Position numbers and translations under genes: made by a program
Shown here: piece after piece, positions 26,035 to 32,952 of the stretch
Numbering within the stretch: position 1 is the first letter of the stretch
Layout: each line of letters begins with the position of its first letter
Notes under the pieces: generated by a model
What the model was told of the DNA's origin: nothing
The model's database searches: none
The model's input: only the letters and a program-made list of their open reading frames with translations
Origin: Accumulibacter sp.
Lineage (GTDB): Bacteria > Pseudomonadota > Gammaproteobacteria > Burkholderiales > Rhodocyclaceae
Assembly (NCBI GenBank): GCA_024235715.1
Contig: JACKLW010000006.1
Coordinates: 62,001-126,000 of the forward strand
Reading direction: 5' to 3'
Length of the DNA stretch: 64,000 bases

Positions 26035-26838
26035 TCAGGCGCGAGCGAGCAGACAGCGGAAGCTTGCGCCGATCGTGTACTTCCCGGCAGCTGTCCGGAA
26101 CGGCGCAAGTGCCGCCGCATGCGCCGAATCGACAGCTTCCCGGCCATGCGTTTCGATGGCACGCGCCGCAACCCCCGAAGAGCCCAGCCCTCGCAGGGCG
26201 GTAGCGAGATCGGGATATTGCCAGGGCGAGTCTACGTCGAAGATGTCGGCCGGATCGAGGCCGGCGTCGGTGGCGAAAGCACGCAGGGCGGCTTGGTCCG
26301 ACAAGGCGAATGGACCGGGAGCGCCGGGCGGCGGCGGAGGCAGCAACGGCCTGAGCGCCGCAAGGAGCGACGCCGCTTCCATTCCCTCGGGGCTTCCCCA
26401 GGTCACGATCGCCACATGGCCGCCGGGTCTGGTCACGCGTCTCGCTTCGGCGAGGGCAAGGCCGGGATTCCCGGCGAACTGAAACGAGTTGAAGCCGGTG
26501 ACAAGGTCGAAGCTGTGGTCGGCGTAGGGCAGGCCCTCCAGGTCGCCGACGCGCAGGTCGCCGGCCGGGACCCGCTCCCGCGCAATGGCCAGCAGACTGG
26601 CGGCGGCGTCGAGCCCCGATACGTGAGCCCCGCGTTCAGCGGCGATCTGTGAGGCCATTCCGGCCCCGCACCCTGCGTCGAGACAGCGCATGCCGGCGCG
26701 CAGCCCGACTCGCTCGAAAACAGCCAGGTACACCGGGCGGCACCCGCCCTCCTGAATGTCCGCCCAGTCGCGCGCGCTGGCGCCCCATGGACGGCCATTG
26801 ATCCCGGCGGTCCGGGGATTTGTCTGGCTGTTCATCAT
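26035..26838 (-). CDS. Class I SAM-dependent methyltransferase (UbiE/Methyltransf_11-like)
   Basis: 267 residues. Motif I CLDAGCGAGMASQIAAERGA, motif II VSGLDAA, the DLEGLPYADHSFDLVTGFNSFQF stretch and post-motif VTRPGGHVAIVTWG are standard. A poly-Pro loop (PPPPPGAPGPF) near residue 167 is unusual. N-terminal NGRPWGASARDWADIQE is typical of small-molecule methyltransferases annotated next to stress genes. Substrate unknown. Monocistronic, divergent spacing from djlA is on the same strand. Confidence 0.85.
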   Translation of the reverse strand: MMNSQTNPRTAGINGRPWGASARDWADIQEGGCRPVYLAVFERVGLRAGMRCLDAGCGAGMASQIAAERGAHVSGLDAAASLLAIARERVPAGDLRVGDLEGLPYADHSFDLVTGFNSFQFAGNPGLALAEARRVTRPGGHVAIVTWGSPEGMEAASLLAALRPLLPPPPPGAPGPFALSDQAALRAFATDAGLDPADIFDVDSPWQYPDLATALRGLGSSGVAARAIETHGREAVDSAHAAALAPFRTAAGKYTIGASFRCLLARA

Positions 26839-26892
26839 CTTCGCCTTGCGCGGAAAGTGGGAAAAGGGGCCAGGCTCGATTTTCTCAGCAGT

Positions 26893-27666
26893 TCAGATAT
26901 TGCGGCTCTGCTTGATCAGATCGTGCGCCAGCTGGATCTCCTTGGCCTTTTCGCTGGCCAACGCGATCATGTCTTCCGGCAGGCCTTGTCCGATCAACTT
27001 GTCCGGATGGTATTGGCTGATCAGCTTGCGATAGGCGCGCTTGATTTCCTGGTCGGTATTTTCTTTCGTCACCCCCAGGGCCTTGTAGGCATCCTCCAGT
27101 GCCGATTCCGTAGCGGGCTGCCCGGCGGCGAAATGGGATTGATTCAGGACCATGGCGATCAACTGGCTGAATGTCGCCTGATCGAAGCCGAGACGGTGGG
27201 CGATGTCGGCAAGCACGCTCTCTTCCGCCGGATGGATATCTCCGTCGGCAGTCGCCATGGCGATCAGATAGACCAGCAACACCTGCTTCAAGTGCCGGGT
27301 GTGACCACAGACCGCCATGAACCTGGCGTAGGTCGACTCGATGGTGAACGCCGGGTCGGCGCCCCGTTTGAACAGCGCAATCGCCTGTGCGCGATGCTCC
27401 GGGGTCATGCCAAGTTTCTGCATCAACAGCTCGACATGCTCGATCTCGTCCTGCGAGACCCTGCCATCGGCCTTGGCCAGTTTGCCCATCGAGATGAACA
27501 TCGTCTCGAGGAAAACGCTTTGACGGAGCGCATTCTGCAGCGGATTTATGCCGCCAGCCCCATACGCTCTGGCGCGATCGGCGATCGACCCAAGGAACAG
27601 GCCGAGCAGCGCTCCGAAGAGCCCTAAGAAGTAATAGCCGGCAATGAAACCGATGACTTTGAACAA
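26893..27666 (-). CDS. djlA: DnaJ-like membrane co-chaperone DjlA
   Basis: 257 residues from a TTG at 27666 behind GGAG; an in-frame GTG at 27714 is the alternative. One N-terminal membrane helix of the Gly-rich DjlA type (GLFGALLGLFLGSIADRARA), a TerB-like central domain (MFISMGKLAKADGRVSQDEI; MATADGDIHPAEE), and a C-terminal J domain with the YHPDK HPD triplet and LASEKAKEIQLAHDLI. Known role of the family: an inner-membrane co-chaperone stimulating DnaK, linked to envelope stress. The TTG start matches the family N-terminus better. Confidence 0.88.
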   Translation of the reverse strand: MFKVIGFIAGYYFLGLFGALLGLFLGSIADRARAYGAGGINPLQNALRQSVFLETMFISMGKLAKADGRVSQDEIEHVELLMQKLGMTPEHRAQAIALFKRGADPAFTIESTYARFMAVCGHTRHLKQVLLVYLIAMATADGDIHPAEESVLADIAHRLGFDQATFSQLIAMVLNQSHFAAGQPATESALEDAYKALGVTKENTDQEIKRAYRKLISQYHPDKLIGQGLPEDMIALASEKAKEIQLAHDLIKQSRNI

Positions 27667-27871
27667 GGCGACTCCAGATGGTATTCGAGGAAAGTATGGG
27701 GCGTGCTCACCCACCAGAATTGCGCGGTGAGTTCATGGGCATTGCCAATGATCACTTCACACAGTAGACATAGAGCCGGACTGCGTATTTGGAAAAATCG
27801 ACAAGACAGGCCTTATCGCACGCCGTGTGCCCTACCGCTTTGACCCCACGGCCGGTGGTTCGACGCGCCAC
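27667..27871. other. Intergenic stretch downstream of the IS21 remnant
   Basis: The frame of the IS21 remnant stays open to 27752 but loses transposase character after about 27872. Nothing else is recognised between it and djlA. Confidence 0.3.
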
Positions 27872-28048
27872 CTGAGGGTACAGCTGCCCCTCGCTACTTT
27901 CCGCCTCCGCTGGCCAGGTGATGCCGTAGAGTCTCGCGCGGCGGAGGATTTCGCCGGCGACCGTCGGTGAGGCCTCGACCGACCGGGCAATGCGGTGCCT
28001 GCGGCCGCCTTTGTGGGACAGCCGTAAAACGTCAAGAGTCCTGCGCAT
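27872..28048 (-). mobile_element. IS21-family transposase (IstA) N-terminal remnant
   Basis: About 59 residues from ATG 28048: MRRTLDVLRLSHKGGRRHRI, then ARSVEASPTVAGEILRRA and YGITWPAE with QLYP. This is the N-terminal helix-turn-helix of IS21 IstA (usual pattern: M+.I..VLRL....G.S.RQIA...G.S..TV...L.RA...GL.WP). The catalytic core and istB are missing and the frame ends in unrelated sequence by 27752. No terminal repeats seen. A dead fragment marking past insertion at the edge of the accessory stretch. Confidence 0.72.
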
Positions 28049-28309
28049 CGGTAAGCTGCCATTACGCCACGTGGCCCCCGGCAAACCACCCGAGGGTGCC
28101 ACCGTCATCCCGCACGCCGGGATATTACAAATGACTGTCCAGTTCGGCGCGTACTACGCAAGTTCGACGGTCCAACATCCGGCCAGGGAAGAACCGCCAG
28201 GGCAATTGGGACCTTCCAAGTTGAGCCATTGTAACCGTGCGGCACCGGGTTTGGACGCCAGATGGTGGAGCATCCCTTCGCTCGCCAAGGGCGGTGCGCT
28301 TGACCCCCG
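28049..28309. other. Intergenic, nothing recognised
   Basis: About 260 bases between the IS21 remnant and the end of the PEP-CTERM gene. No frame with protein character, no clear terminator. Confidence 0.3.
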
Positions 28310-29176
28310 CTAGGTCGTGCGCCTGAAGCCGGCGACTACGATCAGTCCGAGAACAACCAGAAGCAGGGCCCCGGGCTCCGGTATGACCACCGTTGGTTCC
28401 AGTTCCGCACTCGCTGGGAGGAAGATGGCAGCGCTTCCGCCGAAGAAGTGGAAATCAAGTGTGCCGAGCAGATTGAACGGCCCGTTGCGACCCGGAACTG
28501 CCACGCTCGGTATCAAGCCGGTGTCGAATGGATAGTAACCGGCTCCAAGGTTGACAATGTTCTGGTTGATCGAGTTGAACGCCGATGCGAATTCGCCTGT
28601 CAGCGAGAGAAAGACGCTGCCCGTGAAGGTCGTCGGAAAATAGACATAGCCGGTGAGTCGAAGGCCGATGCTGACCGTTGCGTCGTGGGCATTCGGGTAG
28701 AGATTTGTGTGCGAGACGAGAAGCTGGCCGGCGGCATCGTGTGCATACCCGACGATCCACATCGCGCTGGAGAACAGGTTTTGCGGATCGTAGCCCGCCG
28801 GGACCGGAAACTGTGGCGTTGACGTGAAAGCCGTCGCGCCGGATTCCGGGGACAGCAAGGTGCCACTCGTTTCGACCCCCTGTCCGGAGAAATGGAACTG
28901 GATCGCGCCGGTGGCAGGATCGCTGTCCATGGCTTCCCCGTCACAGATCCGTTGCACGGCTGGCCCGGGTATCGGGCCCGGTGTGCCCGCCGGAGCAGGT
29001 CCGGTCAGGCACAGTGGATGCGCAACCGCGAGCTGCGGAAATTGCAGTCCGACGGTGCACGCAATGACCACAATCGCCAGCGAGCGAAGCGACAGGCGAG
29101 TCAGTCGGTGGAGAAGGCGGTAGGCAGCGGAAAAGCCGCCACCGCAATGGATTGCGCGATCAGCTGTCGTCGACAT
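28310..29176 (-). CDS. PEP-CTERM sorting domain protein, exported
   Basis: 288 residues from ATG 29176 behind GGAGGAGGAACC. An N-terminal signal helix (LAIVVIACTVGLQFPQLAVAHP), a beta-rich body without known catalytic motif, and a C-terminal PEP-CTERM signal: the VIPEPGALLLVVLGLIVVAG helix and FRRT basic end. Such proteins are handled by exosortase and then anchored or released with exopolysaccharide. Body motifs such as GVETSGTLLSPESGATAF are not family-diagnostic. Relevant to floc or biofilm matrix in this group. Confidence 0.85.
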   Translation of the reverse strand: MSTTADRAIHCGGGFSAAYRLLHRLTRLSLRSLAIVVIACTVGLQFPQLAVAHPLCLTGPAPAGTPGPIPGPAVQRICDGEAMDSDPATGAIQFHFSGQGVETSGTLLSPESGATAFTSTPQFPVPAGYDPQNLFSSAMWIVGYAHDAAGQLLVSHTNLYPNAHDATVSIGLRLTGYVYFPTTFTGSVFLSLTGEFASAFNSINQNIVNLGAGYYPFDTGLIPSVAVPGRNGPFNLLGTLDFHFFGGSAAIFLPASAELEPTVVIPEPGALLLVVLGLIVVAGFRRTT

Positions 29177-29610
29177 CGTCTGGTTCCTCCTCCGTGAATG
29201 GTGCCCCAAACGGGATGGCAGAGACAGCGAACGGGCATGGCAAAGAAGTTTGGTAGCCCTGAATCGCCTTTGTTGCATCCGATGACGGTTGCTGTTCGGT
29301 CTGCCATTTCGGGGATGAACGATCGAAGCAATTTTCATACGCGATCCGGCGCGTGGAAAAAAACGTATATAAAGCAATGGCCTAGCCGGCCGTCTTGCGG
29401 CTCTCTCGTTGTTTCTCGAAGATGCTGTAAATATTTTCGACAGTGCTTGCCCATGTCCGAGCGCGGGGTCAGGAGCGGGGGGCACCCAATGGCCGGGCCC
29501 GGTCTTGATTTTTTTTGCCGAAGATCAAATTGCGAAGGCAAAAGGACGGAGCTGACCCTGCGTGGTGCGTGTTGTCGATAGCGGTGCGAGCGCTGCTGTT
29601 CGGTAGTGCT
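29177..29610. other. Intergenic, A+T-rich patch and dispersed repeat
   Basis: About 430 bases. Contains AAAAAAACGTATATAAAG near 29358, which on the minus strand gives a TATATA element that could serve the PEP-CTERM gene. Bases 29532-29558 carry a 27-base copy of a repeat also found at 31300-31324. No gene seen. Confidence 0.35.
29532..29558. repeat. Dispersed short repeat, copy 1
   Basis: GCGAAGGCAAAAGGA is identical to 31300-31314 and the next ten bases match in seven positions, ending CTGAC in both. The two copies are 1.77 kb apart and both intergenic. May be part of a REP-like or MITE-like element; too short to classify. Confidence 0.45.
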
Positions 29611-30162
29611 TCAGCAATAGTTGAACTGCACGATATCGGCATGAAATCGCTCAAATACGGATCGTCGTTCGGCCGCGTTGTACATCGTAGTGTAGTGCGC
29701 ATGCTCTCGCTTTTCGACATGCGGAAGCGGCACATCGTCAGCGCCAACGCTGTTCAGCATACGGGCGAAATCCTCTCTCAGGGTTTCGAAACGAAGGATG
29801 GAGTCCATTTCCTCGTTGAGTATCTGGTGATAAAACAGCGTGTTGTATCGTTCATGCGGATGCGGCTTGATGTTCTTGATAAATTCATCGAATGAACAGC
29901 AATCGTCGAGTTCAGACGACCTGTGCCACCATTTTGTTGCCCACATGGAAACAATTCTGTCCCATGGATTCCTGACAACCGTAAATTTATGGTATGTGCT
30001 CCATATTTCCTCGCCATAGATTTCTCGTGCAGCCGTGGCTGAAATGTGTTTTGTCGACGGGTCTATGGACCACCAGTCTTTGCCAACGAGCGCCGTTTCT
30101 ATGCTGCTTCCCCCCGTTCGCGCGATGTGAACAAAGATGAGTTTTCTGACGTGGTCGATCAT
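29611..30162 (-). CDS. Sulfotransferase family protein
   Basis: 183 residues. The 5' PAPS-binding loop reads FVHIARTGGSSIE (residues 10-22) and the 3' phosphate motif VVRNPWDRIVSMW follows near residue 62; both are signatures of sulfotransferase family 2, which transfers sulfate from PAPS to carbohydrates. Length is short for the family but the core looks complete to the end (ADIVQFNYC). The gene is visibly more A+T-rich than neighbours, suggesting transfer. Its ATG overlaps the stop of a small upstream frame (ATGA). Possible role: sulfation of extracellular polysaccharide. Confidence 0.8.
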   Translation of the reverse strand: MIDHVRKLIFVHIARTGGSSIETALVGKDWWSIDPSTKHISATAAREIYGEEIWSTYHKFTVVRNPWDRIVSMWATKWWHRSSELDDCCSFDEFIKNIKPHPHERYNTLFYHQILNEEMDSILRFETLREDFARMLNSVGADDVPLPHVEKREHAHYTTMYNAAERRSVFERFHADIVQFNYC

Positions 30163-30293
30163 CTGGCGGATGCTGTGTGCCGGAGCGGGTCTTGCCAGTT
30201 CTCCCGGGAGATGTCCTCGAGGAGGCCATCGTCGCCTACAGTGACGTGGTAAGGCGCGCCAAGGAACGGCAAGCGAAAAGCGCGTATTTTCAT
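30159..30293 (-). CDS. Short ORF coupled to the sulfotransferase gene
   Basis: 44 residues from ATG 30293 (MKIRAFRLPFLGAPYHVTVG), or 67 from an upstream ATG at 30362. The stop overlaps the sulfotransferase start in an ATGA. No strong ribosome site. Could be the N-terminal part of a degraded gene, or a leader giving translational coupling. No family recognised. Confidence 0.3.
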   Translation of the reverse strand: MKIRAFRLPFLGAPYHVTVGDDGLLEDISRENWQDPLRHTASAR

Positions 30294-30643
30294 CGCCTGC
30301 ACACTACAACAGGAGGTGGGTGGCGCAACAGAAATCTCGGGTTTAAGATCGTCGTTGGCCATATTGAGACTCGGGCTGGCGAAGGAACGTATCGGCGCAA
30401 GGCGCGGAGGGCATGTTCCTTCGGGCTTGGGTCGTTTCGTATGGAACGGGCGACGACCGACCTGTGGGGCTGCGCAGGCACAGCCAATATGTGCGATTCC
30501 TCACGTAGGCGCGCCAGTTCCCCTGTTCCAATGGACCCCTGTCTTCCCGGTGCCCGCGAACGATCAGCGCGACGGTTGCAGGGCGCCAGGAAGTGGTGTG
30601 TTCGCAGCGCACCAGAACCCTCCTTTTCTTGAAGGTTTTTGCG
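30294..30643. other. Intergenic, weak sigma54-like site
   Basis: About 350 bases. On the plus strand CAGCGCGACGGTTGCA (30565-30580) fits a -24/-12 promoter spacing, matching about 9 of 12 consensus positions but with AG instead of the key -24 GG. It lies 64 bases ahead of the PEP-CTERM gene at 30644. Otherwise nothing seen. Confidence 0.25.
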
Positions 30644-31222
30644 ATGAAAATCAACATGATCCGCGTGGCGATCGCCGCGCTTGCCTGCGGCGGCGCAGCC
30701 ACCGCTAACGCCGCGCTTTTCGATGTCGGAGCGAGTGCCAACAGTTCGTCCGGAGGCGTGGGGCTGAACACTGGCATCATCCTGAGCGCAAATCAGGTGT
30801 TTTCAGTGACAGCAGCCACTGACGACCTCTGGAGCGCCGGTGCCTTGCCCCGCTGGTCCAATGCCAACGGGCTTGTCGCAGATCTGTTCGCCACGGGTTC
30901 GGACGACTCCGGGCAGTCTGTGGGGACCAAGATTGGTCGAAGCTTCGGGCTGTGGACTCAGCACGGGATCAGCGCGCCCTTTGGCGCCCTGATCGGCGAG
31001 CTAGCCGGAACGTACTTTCTTCTTGGCACCAGCTTCTCTGGTCCCGCACCCGTTGCCGGGACACTGAGCCTCCACTACTGGGACAGCAATAGGGGAGACA
31101 ACTCTGGCAGCATCCGTGCCGACGTTCGCGTTGGGCAGGCCGTCCCGGAACCGCTAGCAATCAGTTTGGTCGGCATCGGTCTTCTCGGTCTGGTCTTGAC
31201 GCGCGGCAAGCGGGCCCAGTAG
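30644..31222 (+). CDS. PEP-CTERM protein with a LecA-like (PA-IL) jelly-roll domain
   Basis: 192 residues. Signal peptide residues 1-22 (AIAALACGGAATANA). The body resembles the Pseudomonas LecA galactose-binding lectin: NTGIILSANQVFSVTAA, FGALIGELAGTYFLLG, GTLSLHYWDSN and GDNSGSI, the last equivalent to the calcium loop of LecA (D..TYGNNSGS). Asp and the second Asn of that loop are conserved. It ends in a PEP-CTERM signal (VPEPLAISLVGIGLLGLVL, then RGKR). Likely a surface or matrix-bound carbohydrate-binding protein. The lectin call is by motif resemblance. Confidence 0.78.
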   Translation: MKINMIRVAIAALACGGAATANAALFDVGASANSSSGGVGLNTGIILSANQVFSVTAATDDLWSAGALPRWSNANGLVADLFATGSDDSGQSVGTKIGRSFGLWTQHGISAPFGALIGELAGTYFLLGTSFSGPAPVAGTLSLHYWDSNRGDNSGSIRADVRVGQAVPEPLAISLVGIGLLGLVLTRGKRAQ

Positions 31223-31257
31223 TCACATTTTCTTGTGGTCACAGGTTCGAGCGGGCT

Positions 31258-31322
31258 CAGGTCTTTACTCTTTCCCTACACGTGTCGTCGGGTTTCACAG
31301 CGAAGGCAAAAGGAAAGACCTG
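31258..31322. repeat. Inverted repeat enclosing a 47-base loop
   Basis: CAGGTCTTT at 31258-31266 is the exact inverse of AAAGACCTG at 31314-31322; adjoining bases extend the symmetry imperfectly (CTCTTTCCC against CCTTTTGCC). The right arm overlaps copy 2 of the dispersed repeat. It lies between the lectin-like gene and the TIR-methyltransferase gene, whose 3' ends converge here. MITE-like or terminator-like; no target duplication seen. Confidence 0.45.
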
Positions 31323-31324
31323 AC
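31300..31324. repeat. Dispersed short repeat, copy 2
   Basis: Shares GCGAAGGCAAAAGGA and the final CTGAC with 29532-29556 (22 of 25 positions). Sits within the inverted repeat described for this region. Confidence 0.45.
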
Positions 31325-31341
31325 TTTCGCGTCGCATGTGA

Positions 31342-31368
31342 GCCCCCGGGGGCGGTGACCCCGGGGGC
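31342..31368. repeat. Perfect 10-bp G+C hairpin
   Basis: GCCCCCGGGG, a seven-base loop (GCGGTGA), then CCCCGGGGGC. No run of T follows on either strand, so it is not a classical intrinsic terminator, though it could stop or stabilise transcripts of the two genes that converge here. A TGACCCCGATGGCT word follows at 31375, related to the tandem repeat at 35677. Confidence 0.6.
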
Positions 31369-31457
31369 GTAGCCCTGACCCCGATGGCTTAGGTGGTCGA
31401 GATTGGTGCTCCATGGGATCCGAAAGAGCTTGAGCTTTAACGCGGGTGCTTTGGTTC

Positions 31458-32741
31458 CTACGCCAACTTGTTCCCGTAGATGTAGATCTCGAACAGCCCG
31501 GTGCGTATGCCCAGCGACTCAAACCCCAGATTCTGCAGGCCACGGCGTACCCGTTCGGCAAACTCGTACGGCAAATCGGGGTCGAGGTCGTGCCCGCCGG
31601 GCCGCTGCAGGCCAATGAGTCGACGCCCCTGGTCGAAGTACACGTACGGTATCGAGATCACGGCAGCGCCGCCTATCCTGAGCACGCGGCAAGCCTCGAA
31701 AAGCGCGTCGTCGATATCGAACAGCGTTGACTGATAGGTGCGCAGCGAGAGGTAGAGGTCGTAGGCGCCGCTTTCGACGCCGTCAAGCCGTTCCGCTTCG
31801 CTACAGCAGGTGCACAGTCCCGGCGTCGCGCGTGCCGCGGCGGCCAGCGCCGTCTGCGACAGATCGACGCCCGTCAATAACTTGAAGTCGCGGTAGAAAA
31901 AAGGGTTTTCGAGGCCGTTGCCGATACCGACGTTGATGGCCTTGCAGCGCCCGAAGTCGCGGATGCCGACCTGCCGAAGCACGGCATGCAGTTCCGCCTC
32001 CCACTCGTCGAAGGCGCGGTAGCGTTCGTCTTCCTTCCTGCTGCGGCGCGCATACTTCTCGTCGTAGGCCAGCGACCGGGCAGCGGCAATCCGCTCGGCG
32101 ACGTAGAGCGGATCGAGTTCCGGATACTGCAGCTGGCAACGACGAACGACCATCCTGATCGTCGCACCAAGCACCACCGGAACGCCGGCGAGATCGATAC
32201 CGTCGGCTCGCAGCGCCTCGTCCATGAGTTCGCGCACGCTCTTGCGAACATACAGCGAAACCTCCGACAGACGCTGCGGCGGCGAGCGGCCCGGGGCCTC
32301 GCCGCGAATACCGGCCACCAGACGGGCGAAGGCCATCTCGTCGTCGATGCCGGCGGTGAAGTCGACCCAGGTGAAGCGGAGGAGAAACGACGGCAGCTCC
32401 TCCCTGACCAGACTGCCGGCACCGGGAAGCAGTACCGGAATGACGCGAAACCGGTTCCCGTGAACGCGCCGGCTCAGCGCCGTGCGCATCTCTTCGTTCT
32501 CCCAGGACCCGACGCCGCTCGGCCCGATGAATACGGCGCAGCAGCGGCTCCGGTTCAGCGCCTGTTCCAGGGCTTCCTGCCATGGCTCGCCGGGAACAAG
32601 ATGCCAACGGTCGAGAAAAGGGGCCAGCCCTGCCTCCTCGACGAGTTTCTCGGCGAGTCTCTCGACCGTCGGCTTGTCTTCCGACCGATGCGAGAGAAAC
32701 ACGTCGTAAGCTTCCCGATCGTCCGTATTGAGTCCCACCAT
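31458..32741 (-). CDS. TIR domain fused to a SAM-dependent methyltransferase domain
   Basis: 427 residues from ATG 32741, chosen for the strong GGGAGGAGA just upstream; longer in-frame starts (to 32852) lack one. Residues 11-148 are a TIR domain: YDVFLSHRSEDKPTVERLAE, the PFLDRWHLVPGEPWQEALEQ loop with Glu56 at the position of the NADase catalytic Glu, and VFIGPSGVGSWENEEM. Residues 149-255 are a helical linker of no known family. Residues 262-427 form a class I methyltransferase: motif I INVGIGNGLE, acidic loop TGVDLS, then YDLYLSLRTYQS and LRIGGAAVISIPYVYF. There is no NPPY, so DNA adenine methylation is unlikely. Bacterial TIR proteins often act in antiphage defence by cleaving NAD+ or making signals. 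Role here unknown. Confidence 0.85.
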   Translation of the reverse strand: MVGLNTDDREAYDVFLSHRSEDKPTVERLAEKLVEEAGLAPFLDRWHLVPGEPWQEALEQALNRSRCCAVFIGPSGVGSWENEEMRTALSRRVHGNRFRVIPVLLPGAGSLVREELPSFLLRFTWVDFTAGIDDEMAFARLVAGIRGEAPGRSPPQRLSEVSLYVRKSVRELMDEALRADGIDLAGVPVVLGATIRMVVRRCQLQYPELDPLYVAERIAAARSLAYDEKYARRSRKEDERYRAFDEWEAELHAVLRQVGIRDFGRCKAINVGIGNGLENPFFYRDFKLLTGVDLSQTALAAAARATPGLCTCCSEAERLDGVESGAYDLYLSLRTYQSTLFDIDDALFEACRVLRIGGAAVISIPYVYFDQGRRLIGLQRPGGHDLDPDLPYEFAERVRRGLQNLGFESLGIRTGLFEIYIYGNKLA

Positions 32742-32952
32742 CACGTCTCCTCCCGGCATTGCGGCTGCAGCGACCTCATCAACGTCAGCCATTCGCAGTG
32801 ACGCGGGGTCGCGTACCCAAAAGGGGCATAGCCATTTGCGCTTGCGCTTCAAGAAAACTATTCACTCTGACCTTTGATTCGTATGGTCGAGCCTGGTCCA
32901 TTTAATTGTAATTGCCAAGGAATCAGACGCTTGCGACTGGGTCTTGCACGGG

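Noticed and set aside
31235-31260. tRNA-like T-loop word (GGTTCGAGC)
   Set aside because: No acceptor stem or anticodon arm could be built around it.
31223-31457. CRISPR-like or IS-terminal repeats
   Set aside because: Only single inverted pairs are present; no regular spacing and no transposase gene.
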